From the NCBI GenBank assembly GCA_019694805.1, contig JAIBBG010000036.1, forward strand, positions 1-32,777: a stretch of 32,777 nucleotides of DNA. The letters run 5' to 3'. This document shows, piece after piece, positions 22,324 through 31,612 of the stretch (the stretch's first letter is position 1; each line of letters opens with the position of its first letter). Under the pieces are notes generated by a model. It made no database searches and was not told where the DNA came from. It was given only the letters and a program-made list of their open reading frames with translations. Position numbers and translations under genes: made by a program. The stretch comes from Flavobacteriales bacterium. GTDB taxonomy: Bacteria > Bacteroidota > Bacteroidia > Flavobacteriales_D > Sanyastnellaceae.

Positions 22324-24588
22324 TCAATGACGGATCACAATCCTTGATGATCCTTGCTGACTACCCGATGTTGTCAACAATTGATAGATTCCATCCGGAA
22401 GATTCTGTGTGTTCAAAGTCGTGTTGTTGGCGTTGATTTGGATGTCCAAAACCAATTTACCAGAAGCATCATACAATTTGACCACTTCCATCAATTCCTC
22501 AGATCTGATGGTCATGCTGTTCGAAGCTGGATTCGGATAAACTACAGGTTGCCAGGTTGAAGCATTTTCAACACCCAATTGATTGAAGCAGAATTCTGTG
22601 GTTTCAATATCACCATATGATCCGCCTGATGCGAGTTCTTGATTGTTAGCATCAGTAAGGTTATAGGATCCATTGCCGTAAAAACAACAAATTCCATCAC
22701 CTTCAGAATCATACATGTTGAGGTTATAACATCCATCAGGTAGACAGCCTTCAATGGTAACAGTGGCACCATCTGCCTGATCTGCATAAGTTCCTCCGCT
22801 GTATAGGATATTGCCTGAGTTATTTGTGATATCCCAAGAAACTTCTTGCGGATAATTATCCAAAACAATTTCCAAAGTGAAATTATTCGAAATGCCACTG
22901 GCAGCCGTGAAGTTCAATACCACTTCATTGTTGAGCAAATCTTCATCGCTACCACCGGATGGATTGGTCACCCAAACAGTAAGGGTATTCGCACCATTCT
23001 GCGCAGTGAGTATGGGGAGATCCACTTCGATAGATTGGTTTTGTGCCAATGATCCTGTCCAATTGATGGTTTGAACTGCATCACCATTGAGTTGAAAGTT
23101 GATGGTGCAAGAAGTCAGTGTTTGTGAGCCGTGATTCAGTAAAGTGAAAGTTGGATTGATCACATTGGTGCATGAGCTGGCAGGAACATTATTGATAGAA
23201 GTAGCTGCCGGATCAATATTCAGGGAAACAAATCCTTCCGGATAGCCATCCAATACGAGCAAACCTGTATTTCCCGGATCAAGCCAGTCCATCAAACGTG
23301 CTGATGCATTAGAGCTGTTGTCCCAACTCACGCCGAAGCGACCATAAAAGTCATATTGACCATTACCGCTGGAACCCTGGCATGCACTTGCACCTCCAAA
23401 GAGTTGGCCGATGATTCTGTGATCTTGATTGAAAAGGGGAGAACCGCTCGATCCAGGTTCAGTCACACCCAATTCCCAATCATCGATCCACCACACTTGA
23501 GCACCATTACCGATGTCATGATATGGTGCATCATTTTCGAAAGAAATTTTCTTGATATCTCCGCTTGGATGATGGATACACGTGGCAGATGAAACTCCGG
23601 CCTCACTATCGGTTGCATCCCATCCGGCATATTGAACATTAAAAGAAGCGGGTGGTGTGTCATCAAGCAGCAATAAAGCAAAGTCACTGGCGCCATTGTT
23701 GGCAACGAGGCTGGAACCAGAGATGGATTGGGATTGTGGTCCGGTTGTACCAGAACAGCCTGAAGACTCATGGTTGAAATAGAAAACCCAGTTTCCAACT
23801 GCAGATCCTTGTGTGCAGTGATTTGCTGTCAGGAAGTAAGGCGTGCCATCATTGTTGGTATTGTTTACCAATGCTCCTGTGCACAGTCCATAGCCTCCTT
23901 CAACAATGATAGCAACTGCTTTCTTTTCAATTTGCCAATCAGCACCTTCAGGACAATTGACATTGACTTCACAATTGCCACTTGTACCGAAAGGACCTCT
24001 TTGTTGAGAAGCTTCATCCATGAATCTTGACTTCAAAAAAGTTCTGTATCCGTGTACCACTTGTCCGATACGAAGCATGCCTTTGTCTTCGAGATCAGCC
24101 TTCACCGCATATTCCACGATGATTTTATCGCCGTGTAGCAAACTTGTGGCCAACACTCCGGAGTTTTTGTTGGATCGATGATCGAATTTTCCAATGAATT
24201 CCTCGCGGTCTGCTGTCCAGATATAGAGTTCACCTCCTTTTGGAATACGGAATTCGTCAAATCGAAGACTCATATTGAGCGCACCTGGAGAAGAAATGGC
24301 CAACTGCCAGATTTTCAAACCATCCTCTTCTGTCCATCTTCCGGAATGATTGAAATCGTAGTCCACTTCAAATTCTTCACCGAAGCGATATGGAACGTCT
24401 TTGTGTTGATCAGTAATCGCGTCTTCCAGCGCGAGTTTATCATAGTCAGGTGTTGCCATGACTACTACAGGAATAGATTGATCGGCCACTTTGTTTTCCC
24501 ATTGAATGGGATGGCCACCGTAAGTGATTTGTGCAGTTACAGAACATGCCATCACGCCGGAGATGAATGCAAGTAAAGTTTTTTTCAT
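22324..24588 (-). CDS. Lysyl-endopeptidase-like secreted serine protease (T9SS type A)
   Basis: A 754-residue secreted protease. The ATG at 24588 gives a signal peptide (MKKTLLAFISGVMACSVTAQ); a TTG further upstream is not used. Residues 21-200 form a pro-region. The trypsin-fold domain (about 205-450) has its triad at His257 (LTANHC), Asp302 (ASDFALLLL) and Ser381 in TEPGSSGSPLF, closely like Achromobacter protease I. Asp413 in YDFYGR aligns with the Lys-selecting Asp of that enzyme, so cleavage after lysine is predicted. A CARDB-like beta domain (about 460-560) follows, then one copy of the CLPDGCY...MYDSEGDG module (568-670), and a type A sorting domain (YPNPASN to the terminal RIVIRH). 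Monocistronic, with a downstream terminator. It may digest extracellular protein or process surface cargo. Confidence 0.92.
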   Translation of the reverse strand: MKKTLLAFISGVMACSVTAQITYGGHPIQWENKVADQSIPVVVMATPDYDKLALEDAITDQHKDVPYRFGEEFEVDYDFNHSGRWTEEDGLKIWQLAISSPGALNMSLRFDEFRIPKGGELYIWTADREEFIGKFDHRSNKNSGVLATSLLHGDKIIVEYAVKADLEDKGMLRIGQVVHGYRTFLKSRFMDEASQQRGPFGTSGNCEVNVNCPEGADWQIEKKAVAIIVEGGYGLCTGALVNNTNNDGTPYFLTANHCTQGSAVGNWVFYFNHESSGCSGTTGPQSQSISGSSLVANNGASDFALLLLDDTPPASFNVQYAGWDATDSEAGVSSATCIHHPSGDIKKISFENDAPYHDIGNGAQVWWIDDWELGVTEPGSSGSPLFNQDHRIIGQLFGGASACQGSSGNGQYDFYGRFGVSWDNSSNASARLMDWLDPGNTGLLVLDGYPEGFVSLNIDPAATSINNVPASSCTNVINPTFTLLNHGSQTLTSCTINFQLNGDAVQTINWTGSLAQNQSIEVDLPILTAQNGANTLTVWVTNPSGGSDEDLLNNEVVLNFTAASGISNNFTLEIVLDNYPQEVSWDITNNSGNILYSGGTYADQADGATVTIEGCLPDGCYNLNMYDSEGDGICCFYGNGSYNLTDANNQELASGGSYGDIETTEFCFNQLGVENASTWQPVVYPNPASNSMTIRSEELMEVVKLYDASGKLVLDIQINANNTTLNTQNLPDGIYQLLTTSGSQQGSSRIVIRH
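22579..22887 (-). repeat. Single copy of the CY-x-MYDS-x-GDG module
   Basis: Encodes protease residues 568-670. It shares EVSWDITN, CLPDGCYNLNMYDSEGDG and the flanking order with the four modules encoded at 7789-8997, but has GICC where those have GW. Confidence 0.75.
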
Positions 24589-24781
24589 TTTAAAAATAAG
24601 TGCAGGTTTTTGAAGGGAAAGGTTGATTTCCCGTTGATGATTCGAACAACATGGCAAAAATGCAATTCAATTCAAACCAAATACACTTGTAATCGGAATA
24701 ATCTTGGGAACTTACTTGAATTCCTTACTGATATTTCTACCGTGAATTCCTGAATGAAAACCCTGGATGATAGGAAGGTAT

Positions 24782-24805
24782 GGTATCAGTTTCAGTACTG
24801 ATACC
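24782..24805. other. Hairpin spanning a stop codon
   Basis: GGTATCAGT-TTCAGT-ACTGATACC is a perfect 9-bp stem covering the last codons and TGA stop of the lipoprotein gene at 24792. No T tract follows on the minus strand, so it is not a standard intrinsic terminator. Confidence 0.5.
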
Positions 24806-25292
24806 GTGTCGATTTGTCCCTGTCGCCGTTGATGATCAGAACCACCACATTGCCATTGCTATATCTACACTCTTTCAGATCGAATGCGAGTTTTCGTGTG
24901 ATGAGCGCCCGGCAATTGTCGTCGTGATTTTCATGCTCCAAATAGAGATTTAATTGCGGAGGCATACTCTTCATCCACATCAGGTTGGTTGTCATACTAA
25001 AGTCGTGTTCCTGACAGCCACCGCCATACTGGATTTCGAGAATAAGCATATCGCCCTTGACCTCTGTGGAAAGAACATCGAAAGGGTCTGTGCTACCCGG
25101 CCAGGTATAATCTGATTGGATGTTGATGGGGAGAAGTTTGATTTCATCCGCATTTGTCTGCGGAGTGGGTGCAGGAGTGCTCGCAGCCTCAGACTGAGCT
25201 GGCGCTGCTGCCACTTCTTTTTTCTTTTTACATGAAAAAAACAAAAGTCCCGAAATCAATAAAATGATGGACAAAACAATTAAACTTCTCAT
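24792..25292 (-). CDS. Lipoprotein with conserved-looking Cys/His pattern
   Basis: A 166-residue lipoprotein with lipobox FFSC (C21), then a KKKK cluster and a Pro/Ala-rich linker to about residue 48. The globular part holds GDMLILEIQYGGGCQEHDF (80-98) and, later, LEHENHDDNCRAL (118-130). C93, H96, H120, H123 and C127 could together bind a metal, and this spacing seems too regular to be chance. I recall similar Bacteroidota proteins but no functional name. It starts 50 nt after the T9SS gene at 25343 on the same strand and may share its transcript. A hairpin spans the stop codon. Confidence 0.72.
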   Translation of the reverse strand: MRSLIVLSIILLISGLLFFSCKKKKEVAAAPAQSEAASTPAPTPQTNADEIKLLPINIQSDYTWPGSTDPFDVLSTEVKGDMLILEIQYGGGCQEHDFSMTTNLMWMKSMPPQLNLYLEHENHDDNCRALITRKLAFDLKECRYSNGNVVVLIINGDRDKSTRYQY

Positions 25293-25342
25293 GATGATGA
25301 CATTTAACCGGACAAGAATAAGAATTATGCCATGATCTCAAC

Positions 25343-27394
25343 TCATTGAATCACAACTTGTGCAGAAACAGCCATTTCTGGTTTAAAAATCTGAAGAAGA
25401 TAAATGCCCGAACTCCATTCTTCGGAAGGGATGAAAACAGAGGGACTTGTGAGTTTCATTTTTTTGATCACAACTCCTTGAGCATTGGTGATTGAGAGCT
25501 CGGCATTTTGAAGATGAGAAATTCCAGTGAGATAAAATCCATCGGATCCTGCCGGATTGGGATAAACATGAATGACTTCCTGAACTATTTCAGCCATGTT
25601 TATCGTGACCAATGAAATATCTGAAAGCAAACTACATCCTGAAGCAAATTCGAGATTCGCCTGATAATTCCCACTTTCCACAGCCGTCCAGGATGGTACG
25701 TCAGAACCTGGTAATAAATTGCCATCAAGATACCATGCATAGGATTCCGCAGTCTCGGATAAAGTGAGCACACCATTGTCGTTGTTGATCGTGACTGCAT
25801 CAGGACCTTGAGGCACTATCAATTCAATTTCTGTGGAAATACTGTTGCAGGAATTTGTGGCGAATACAGTGTACAAACCATTGCTCGAAGCGGTGAAGGT
25901 TTCACCTTGTGCAAGGTAAGTGTCGCCCAAAAACCACGTTGGTATGGCATTCGACTCGGCCATTACAGTCACTTCATGACATACTGATAAATCCGGTTCG
26001 CTCAAAACAAGCGATGGCTCTTCTTCAGCGATAACATGCAATAAGCCTGTCACTGTGCATGCTTCGTTTGATATGATAATGGCCAAATCATGAAGACCAG
26101 CTGTCATAGGATATGGCAGCAACGAATCATTGTCTGAAATCGCTGTACCATCTAAAATCCATAAGTACTGGTCATAATCGTTTATCGCTGGCCAATACAA
26201 ATCGCCCTCCGATGAACAAAGAAGTGTATTACCAAGAATCTCAACAGAATCAGGACATAGATAAAAACTTGTCACTGTGGAATTGGAAGAGAATGAATAC
26301 AATGAATCTGCGAAGTAATGTGCCGTATTCCAAATGGTATCTGTAACAAGAGGATTGGGAATGGTTGAGATGCTGTAGCGAATCAATCCAGAATTCTGAT
26401 AGGTTTCATGGTCGGCGTAGAACTGCAAATCATGAAAAGTCCATGAGATGATGTTACCATCTATCGAGAAAGCATAATCATGACTAACGCTTTCAAGTTC
26501 TAATGTAGCCAAATCCAAATAGGAGGAAAGGGTATCGGTAATGATCAGATCCTGCAAAGTGTCAGCATCATGAATTCCAAATGAAATCTGATATTGGAGC
26601 TGTAGACTTTCGAAAATTTCAACTTCGAGAAAGTCAATTTCTGTTCGATCAACTGTTTTAGCATTGATTTCAGTGGAAGACATGATCATTCCATCGACGA
26701 TGACACTGTTGTCGGAAGGTGCATTGTCCTGAATGCCGTTGTCGGTATAATACGTGCTCATGATAAATGAGAATTCCTCCAATGCCGAAGCATCATCGGC
26801 ACGCAAAATCAATTCAAAACATAACCGTTGCATCGGTAGTAAATCTGTGATTTGCCACAGGTAAAAATTAGCGAGTGGTTGTGCGCCATCCAGATCAACT
26901 ATGGCAACAGAATCACCGAGATCCGGAAGAAATTTGAGCGTAACATCATCCGGTTGTGTACCATAGTTGGTCACGCAAACACGATAACCAAAATTTTCAC
27001 CTTGAACTGCTTCACAGATTTCCGAAACTTCTAAGTGCAGGTTATTGACGAAAGACTGAGGACACATGCCAAGATCAGAAGTGATGATGGTGTCATTGAC
27101 TGGCGCATAAATACTATCCGAAGCATTGAATCCGAATAATGCTTCCGGAGTAATACTCCCATTGAATCCACCGTCGAGATGAATGGCATAATGACCAGTT
27201 GCATTGCTCATGCCAAGGAAAGTTCCATCATCAGTTAGAATGGGACAATAGGGAACGGGGGCATCGTTGCCATTATAGATGCCATCACAATTCAGATCGG
27301 CGTAAATGAGGGAGTCCTGCAGTTCTGCGAATCCAAATGAATTCGAAGGAAACTGAGCCACGAGTAGCAAAAAGAACAGTAGAATTGGTTTCAT
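25343..27394 (-). CDS. T9SS type A cargo with DUF11/DUF7619-like and Ig-like domains
   Basis: A 683-residue secreted protein. The ATG at 27394 begins a clean signal peptide (MKPILLFFLLLVAQF, cleavage near residue 22); an in-frame GTG lies four codons upstream. Residues 27-110 carry a SdrD-B-like start (YADLNCDGIYNGNDAPVP), with Asp spacing suited to calcium. Residues 120-240 resemble a DUF11-type repeat (GYRVCVTNYGTQPDDVTL). Residues 245-362 resemble the domain that often precedes T9SS tags (LQYQISFGIHDADTLQDLIITDTLS). Two or more PKD/Ig-like domains follow (390-600, e.g. SNGLYTVFATNSCNS). The end (607-683) is a type A sorting domain (VYPNPAGSDGFYLTG). An adhesive or structural surface role is likely. 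Same strand as the downstream lipoprotein (50-nt gap). Confidence 0.88.
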   Translation of the reverse strand: MKPILLFFLLLVAQFPSNSFGFAELQDSLIYADLNCDGIYNGNDAPVPYCPILTDDGTFLGMSNATGHYAIHLDGGFNGSITPEALFGFNASDSIYAPVNDTIITSDLGMCPQSFVNNLHLEVSEICEAVQGENFGYRVCVTNYGTQPDDVTLKFLPDLGDSVAIVDLDGAQPLANFYLWQITDLLPMQRLCFELILRADDASALEEFSFIMSTYYTDNGIQDNAPSDNSVIVDGMIMSSTEINAKTVDRTEIDFLEVEIFESLQLQYQISFGIHDADTLQDLIITDTLSSYLDLATLELESVSHDYAFSIDGNIISWTFHDLQFYADHETYQNSGLIRYSISTIPNPLVTDTIWNTAHYFADSLYSFSSNSTVTSFYLCPDSVEILGNTLLCSSEGDLYWPAINDYDQYLWILDGTAISDNDSLLPYPMTAGLHDLAIIISNEACTVTGLLHVIAEEEPSLVLSEPDLSVCHEVTVMAESNAIPTWFLGDTYLAQGETFTASSNGLYTVFATNSCNSISTEIELIVPQGPDAVTINNDNGVLTLSETAESYAWYLDGNLLPGSDVPSWTAVESGNYQANLEFASGCSLLSDISLVTINMAEIVQEVIHVYPNPAGSDGFYLTGISHLQNAELSITNAQGVVIKKMKLTSPSVFIPSEEWSSGIYLLQIFKPEMAVSAQVVIQ

Positions 27395-27469
27395 GCGCTT
27401 TCTCACAAATCAGGCGCAATTTACATCCTGAAAATCAAACGGTGAGCACGAGAGATGCGGATTTACCAA

Positions 27470-28480
27470 TCATGAACGAGTCGTCCAGGAGGCAGGAAGT
27501 TTTTCTGTGATTTCTATTTCTCCAAAATCCGAACTTGAACGAGAACCAGCGGCCCAGGCCCATTGGGCCATTTTTTCGAGGCCTTCCTGCAATGTCGTTT
27601 GTTTGTTTTCACCGAAAATTTGTCTGGCTTTGCTATGATCCGAATAAGCATGCATTACTTCATTGCGGGCATCCAGAAATTGAATTTTTCCGGCCTTACC
27701 CATAGCCACACAAACCGCTTCTGCAAGATCTTTCACGGTATAATCTGTATCTGCCCCAATGTTGATGATTTGGTTATAGGCCACTGGAAGGTGCACACAG
27801 CCTGCAATATGTGGAGCGACATCACCGATATAACTGAACGCTCTGGTTTGCATGCCATCACCGAAAATGGTGAGCGATTTATCCTGCATCAGTTGATTCA
27901 TGAAGATGCCAACCACATTTCTGTATTTATCGCCGAGGTTTTGAAATTCTCCGTATACATTGTGTGGTCTGAAGATCACATAATTCAAACCGAACATTTC
28001 ATGCGCAGCTTTGAGATCAAGCTCAACGGCAAGTTTGGCAATACCATATGGATCTTCCGGTTGAGGAGTCAGGTCTTCTTTCATCGGAAGTTGACCTTTA
28101 CCATATACAGCAATGGATGATGTAAAAACAAAACACTTCACCTTATGTTTCACACTTTCATTGATCAGATTGATGCTGCCAATGAGATTGTTTTCATAGT
28201 TGAATCTTCGGATGAAGTGACTCAATCCCTCTGCAGCGTAGGCTGCTAGATGGTATACATATTCAAACTGATGTTCTTCAAAAAGAGTGGCTACCAGTCG
28301 CTGATCATTGATACTGCCCTGGATGAAGTGAACACCATCAGGCAAGTTTTCGCGTTGGCCACCACTTAAGTCGTCAAGAACAATAACACGGTGACCGAGT
28401 TGCAGCAATTCACGGGCAACATGTGCTCCGATAAATCCTGCTCCACCAGTAAGCAAAGAAACAGCCTGAGTTGTGCTCAT
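27470..28480 (-). CDS. NAD-dependent epimerase/dehydratase (UDP-glucose 4-epimerase type)
   Basis: A 336-residue cytoplasmic extended short-chain dehydrogenase. The Rossmann motif is TGGAGFIG (11-18), with Asp36/Asp37 after the second strand to hold the NAD ribose. The catalytic set is Ser121-Ser122 in TSSIAVYG and Tyr145-x-x-x-Lys149 in YGIAK. The FRPHNVYGE segment (about residue 170) fits nucleotide-sugar epimerases of the GalE/WbpP class. Substrate cannot be decided between UDP-glucose, UDP-GlcNAc or others. It starts 9 nt after the S9 peptidase gene stops, so the two are co-transcribed, although no functional link between them is obvious. The product would supply sugars for surface glycan. 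Confidence 0.9.
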   Translation of the reverse strand: MSTTQAVSLLTGGAGFIGAHVARELLQLGHRVIVLDDLSGGQRENLPDGVHFIQGSINDQRLVATLFEEHQFEYVYHLAAYAAEGLSHFIRRFNYENNLIGSINLINESVKHKVKCFVFTSSIAVYGKGQLPMKEDLTPQPEDPYGIAKLAVELDLKAAHEMFGLNYVIFRPHNVYGEFQNLGDKYRNVVGIFMNQLMQDKSLTIFGDGMQTRAFSYIGDVAPHIAGCVHLPVAYNQIINIGADTDYTVKDLAEAVCVAMGKAGKIQFLDARNEVMHAYSDHSKARQIFGENKQTTLQEGLEKMAQWAWAAGSRSSSDFGEIEITEKLPASWTTRS

Positions 28481-28489
28481 TCTTCGGTT

Positions 28490-30631
28490 TTATTCAGCAA
28501 GTTTCTCTTCAATGTATTCTACGATCTTGGTGATCAGATGTACACGGTCTTTTCCGCGAACATTATGTGCATGTCCTGGGTATGCAAAAAAGTCGACCTG
28601 AACTTTGTTGTCTACTGCAGCTTTCAGAAATTTCATATTGTGCTGCATCACCACCACGTCATCATCCACGCCATGGATCATCAATAAATCGCCTTTCAGG
28701 TTTTTGATGTAGTTGGTACAATCCGCTTCTTTGTAGCCATCAGGATTTTCCTGAGGTGTATCCATATAACGCTCGCCGTACATCACCTCATACATAGACC
28801 AGTCGATAACAGGTCCGCCGGCCACACCAACTTTAAAGGTATCAGGATAACGCAACATCATACTCGTTGTCATAAAACCACCGAAACTCCAACCATGTAT
28901 TGCCATACGTTTGGCATCTACAAAGGACTGTTTTTTCAACCAGTCAACACCAATCAATTGATCAGATAATTCTTGCACTCCGAGTCTTTTATGAATAATT
29001 TGTTGGAATTCTTTACCGCGGTTGGCAGAGCCATGATTGTCCAATGTGAAAATGATATAACCGTCTTCCGCCATTTTATTCATCCAAAGCGATGCACCAC
29101 CTAAAAAACTATTGGTGACCATTTGAGCATGTGGTCCGCCATATACATAAACTACAACAGGATATTTTTTATTCGGATCAAAATTGGATGGTTTGATGAT
29201 CCTACACCACAAATCACTACCGTCTTTGGCTTTGATCGTGAACAATTCTGTTTGTCCAATGGCAACTCCTTCGTATGGATTTTTAGCGGTCAGAAGATTG
29301 CGAACAAGACGTCCATCGATACTCAGAATATCTACTTTATTGGGAGTCGTCAGGTTGCTGAATTGGTCGATGACAAATTGACCACTTCCGGAAATTTGAG
29401 TATGATGCACACCATGTGAAGGCGTCACTTTGGTTGTTGACATATCCTTCAGGGAAATACGATAGCAAAGGCTTTCGGTTGGGATTTCTCCGGTGGCCAT
29501 CACATACGCATTTTCACCCGTAAGGTCGAATCCAAGAAATTCTGTGATATCAAAATTGAGTTTGGTTTGACCTAAAGAAGCGCCAACCGTTGAATAAACA
29601 TAAGCGTTGGTATATCCATCTCTATTCGAGAGCCAAACAAATTGTTCAGGATGATTCGGAATGAAGTACGCTGGGAATAGAGGCTCAACCCAGCGATCGT
29701 CATGCTCTGTAAACAGGATTTTGTTTTCTTTACCTGTTGCCGCATCATAAGAGATGAATTTCATATCCGTGGTGCCGCGGTTGAGATGAGCGATGTATAC
29801 AGTTTTGTTATCTGCCCCCCATGTAAGATTGGTAGCATAGAACTGATCATCCATTTTTCCGTTGTTGAGTTGAAGAAATGTGGTTTTACCACTTGCGATA
29901 TCATAAACGCCAACACTCACCAATTCGCTTTTTCCTCCAGCCATAGGATACTTGATGTTTTTCACCTGCGCGGGAACAGCCTTGTAATCTATCAAAGGAT
30001 AATTCGTGACGTTGCTTTCATCTTTTTGATAAAAGGCCAGTTTTGATCCATCCGGACTCCAGAAAATACCTTTGGTAATGCCGTATTCATTCCTTGAAAT
30101 ACTTTGTCCACTTACAATATCTGTTTTGTTGGTTGTAATTGCTTTTTCAACTCCATTGACCAAAACAAACAAGTTGTTTTCTCTGGTAAACGCCATTTGT
30201 TTTGTGGCCTCATGATATTCCTGATTCTCGGCGTCAGAAGGATATGCACAAACTTTGCTGATGGTCTGTGATTTCAAATCTCCAACGAATACGGCTGTTC
30301 CATTATCGTAAGAAAACGTCTCAAGACTCAACCAATGGATCATAGGCATTGATTTCAAGTCTTCACCACCTTTCCATTTTTTCATATCCGTTAAAGTGGT
30401 GAGCAAAGACGTGATTCCTTTGCCTTTCACTTTTCCAAAGAATACACTGTCGTTTCGTACGAAGCTATAGGTATCGCTTTTACCCATCCAACTCAATTGT
30501 TGGATGGTCTCGGGTGCATATTGTCTGAACTGGCCTGTAACGGCTTCTTCAATTGTGAGTTTTTTCTGAGCGAAAAGAACAGTTGTTGTTAGTCCGGTCA
30601 GCAGAGCGAGTAAGATGTGTTTTTTCATCAT
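28490..30631 (-). CDS. S9 family prolyl oligopeptidase (DPP-IV type)
   Basis: A 713-residue exported serine peptidase. The start at 30631 (or the adjacent ATG at 30628) gives MMKKHILLALLTGLTTTVLFAQ, a proper signal peptide; the frame continues to 30745 without signal character. The N-terminal beta-propeller (about 60-440) includes the YxKDESNV region that in DPP-IV shapes the substrate pocket. The alpha/beta hydrolase domain carries Ser582 in GWSFGGF, Asp657 in HGVDDDVV and His689 in YPGHAHNV. The family removes N-terminal Xaa-Pro dipeptides; here it is probably periplasmic, as it has no T9SS tag. First gene of a unit with the epimerase. It diverges from the DUF4625 genes. Confidence 0.93.
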   Translation of the reverse strand: MMKKHILLALLTGLTTTVLFAQKKLTIEEAVTGQFRQYAPETIQQLSWMGKSDTYSFVRNDSVFFGKVKGKGITSLLTTLTDMKKWKGGEDLKSMPMIHWLSLETFSYDNGTAVFVGDLKSQTISKVCAYPSDAENQEYHEATKQMAFTRENNLFVLVNGVEKAITTNKTDIVSGQSISRNEYGITKGIFWSPDGSKLAFYQKDESNVTNYPLIDYKAVPAQVKNIKYPMAGGKSELVSVGVYDIASGKTTFLQLNNGKMDDQFYATNLTWGADNKTVYIAHLNRGTTDMKFISYDAATGKENKILFTEHDDRWVEPLFPAYFIPNHPEQFVWLSNRDGYTNAYVYSTVGASLGQTKLNFDITEFLGFDLTGENAYVMATGEIPTESLCYRISLKDMSTTKVTPSHGVHHTQISGSGQFVIDQFSNLTTPNKVDILSIDGRLVRNLLTAKNPYEGVAIGQTELFTIKAKDGSDLWCRIIKPSNFDPNKKYPVVVYVYGGPHAQMVTNSFLGGASLWMNKMAEDGYIIFTLDNHGSANRGKEFQQIIHKRLGVQELSDQLIGVDWLKKQSFVDAKRMAIHGWSFGGFMTTSMMLRYPDTFKVGVAGGPVIDWSMYEVMYGERYMDTPQENPDGYKEADCTNYIKNLKGDLLMIHGVDDDVVVMQHNMKFLKAAVDNKVQVDFFAYPGHAHNVRGKDRVHLITKIVEYIEEKLAE

Positions 30632-30838
30632 TTGATTTGGAGGGCTAAAAATAGAAAGTTGCCCATGATTTTTTTTTGTGAAAATAGACTGAATGGAATC
30701 TTTGGTCATCAAAAGGGGCGAATGGTTTACATGAATGGTCCTCATGCCGGATGTTTGCGATGAAACGAATGTGTTTTTTCATCTTCTGGAATTGAAGTTC
30801 TGTCGGGACATTGGCAATCATTGTGCAAATTTGCAGTT
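30632..30838. other. Divergent promoter spacer
   Basis: 207 nt between the S9 peptidase (-) and the DUF4625 pair (+). It must hold both promoters, but no exact TAnnTTTG is found on either strand. A run of nine T at 30669-30677 is notable. Confidence 0.35.
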
Positions 30839-31612
30839 ATGAAAAAAATATTCTGGACATTAGTGGTGGTCATTTCCATGTTTTCTTGTAGAGATCAGGA
30901 ACAAGTGGATGTAAAAACGCCAGTGATAGAATCGGTTGAAATGGATGGTATTGCAGCAAGCACAGTTGTGAAGCAAGCGGGAGAAACTCTTGTCCTTGAT
31001 GTCCATCTGACCGACAATACAGCCCTCAATCAATTACAAATAGATCTCCATCCCGCTGATGACGGACATGTCCATGATGCCGATGGTCACGCGGGTGGAG
31101 AAGGAAGACTCACTAATGGATATTGGGCAATGAATGAAATCATCAATATTTCCGGTACCAGCTTTCATCAACAATGGCAATTGCAGATTCCGGATTCCAT
31201 TGCTGGAAATTGGCATATTCTGTTATCTGTCATGGATGAAATTGGTTTGGTTTCTAAAACCTATTGTTTGCTTGTGACAGTAGAGAATGCCAATCTGCCA
31301 ACCATCAGCGCCAATACATTTCCAGCCTATGATGCAACGGGTACAATCTATTTATCGAATGGCGTTCCGCTTGAAATCGATGGATTGGCGGAAGATCCCG
31401 ATGGCTTGAGCAAACTTTGGGTGAGGATGTCGAATTATGCTGGTGTTTCGGCCGATACCCTGGATATCCCCATCATTGGCGATGGGCATACCATGGCATT
31501 CGGTACAGCTTCATTCAACACAACCGGTAATGGAAACTATCGGATAATTGTTGAGGCACAAGACTCACTGGGCTACAAAGCAATATGGGATGCTAAAGTG
31601 ATCGTTCAGTGA
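30839..31612 (+). CDS. DUF4625-like lipoprotein, first of pair
   Basis: A 257-residue lipoprotein. The ATG at 30839 gives MKKIFWTLVVVISMFSC with lipidated C17; a TTG six codons upstream is not needed. It has two Ig-like halves: the first (about 28-150) includes TDNTALNQLQIDLH and a His cluster (H71, H77, H79, H84 in HPADDGHVHDADGH), and ends in GNWHILLSVMDEIGLVSK. The second runs to the C-terminus. This layout matches my recollection of DUF4625, whose function is unknown; the His cluster suggests metal contact. The next gene's ATG shares the last base of this TGA, so the two are translationally coupled. Confidence 0.8.
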   Translation: MKKIFWTLVVVISMFSCRDQEQVDVKTPVIESVEMDGIAASTVVKQAGETLVLDVHLTDNTALNQLQIDLHPADDGHVHDADGHAGGEGRLTNGYWAMNEIINISGTSFHQQWQLQIPDSIAGNWHILLSVMDEIGLVSKTYCLLVTVENANLPTISANTFPAYDATGTIYLSNGVPLEIDGLAEDPDGLSKLWVRMSNYAGVSADTLDIPIIGDGHTMAFGTASFNTTGNGNYRIIVEAQDSLGYKAIWDAKVIVQ

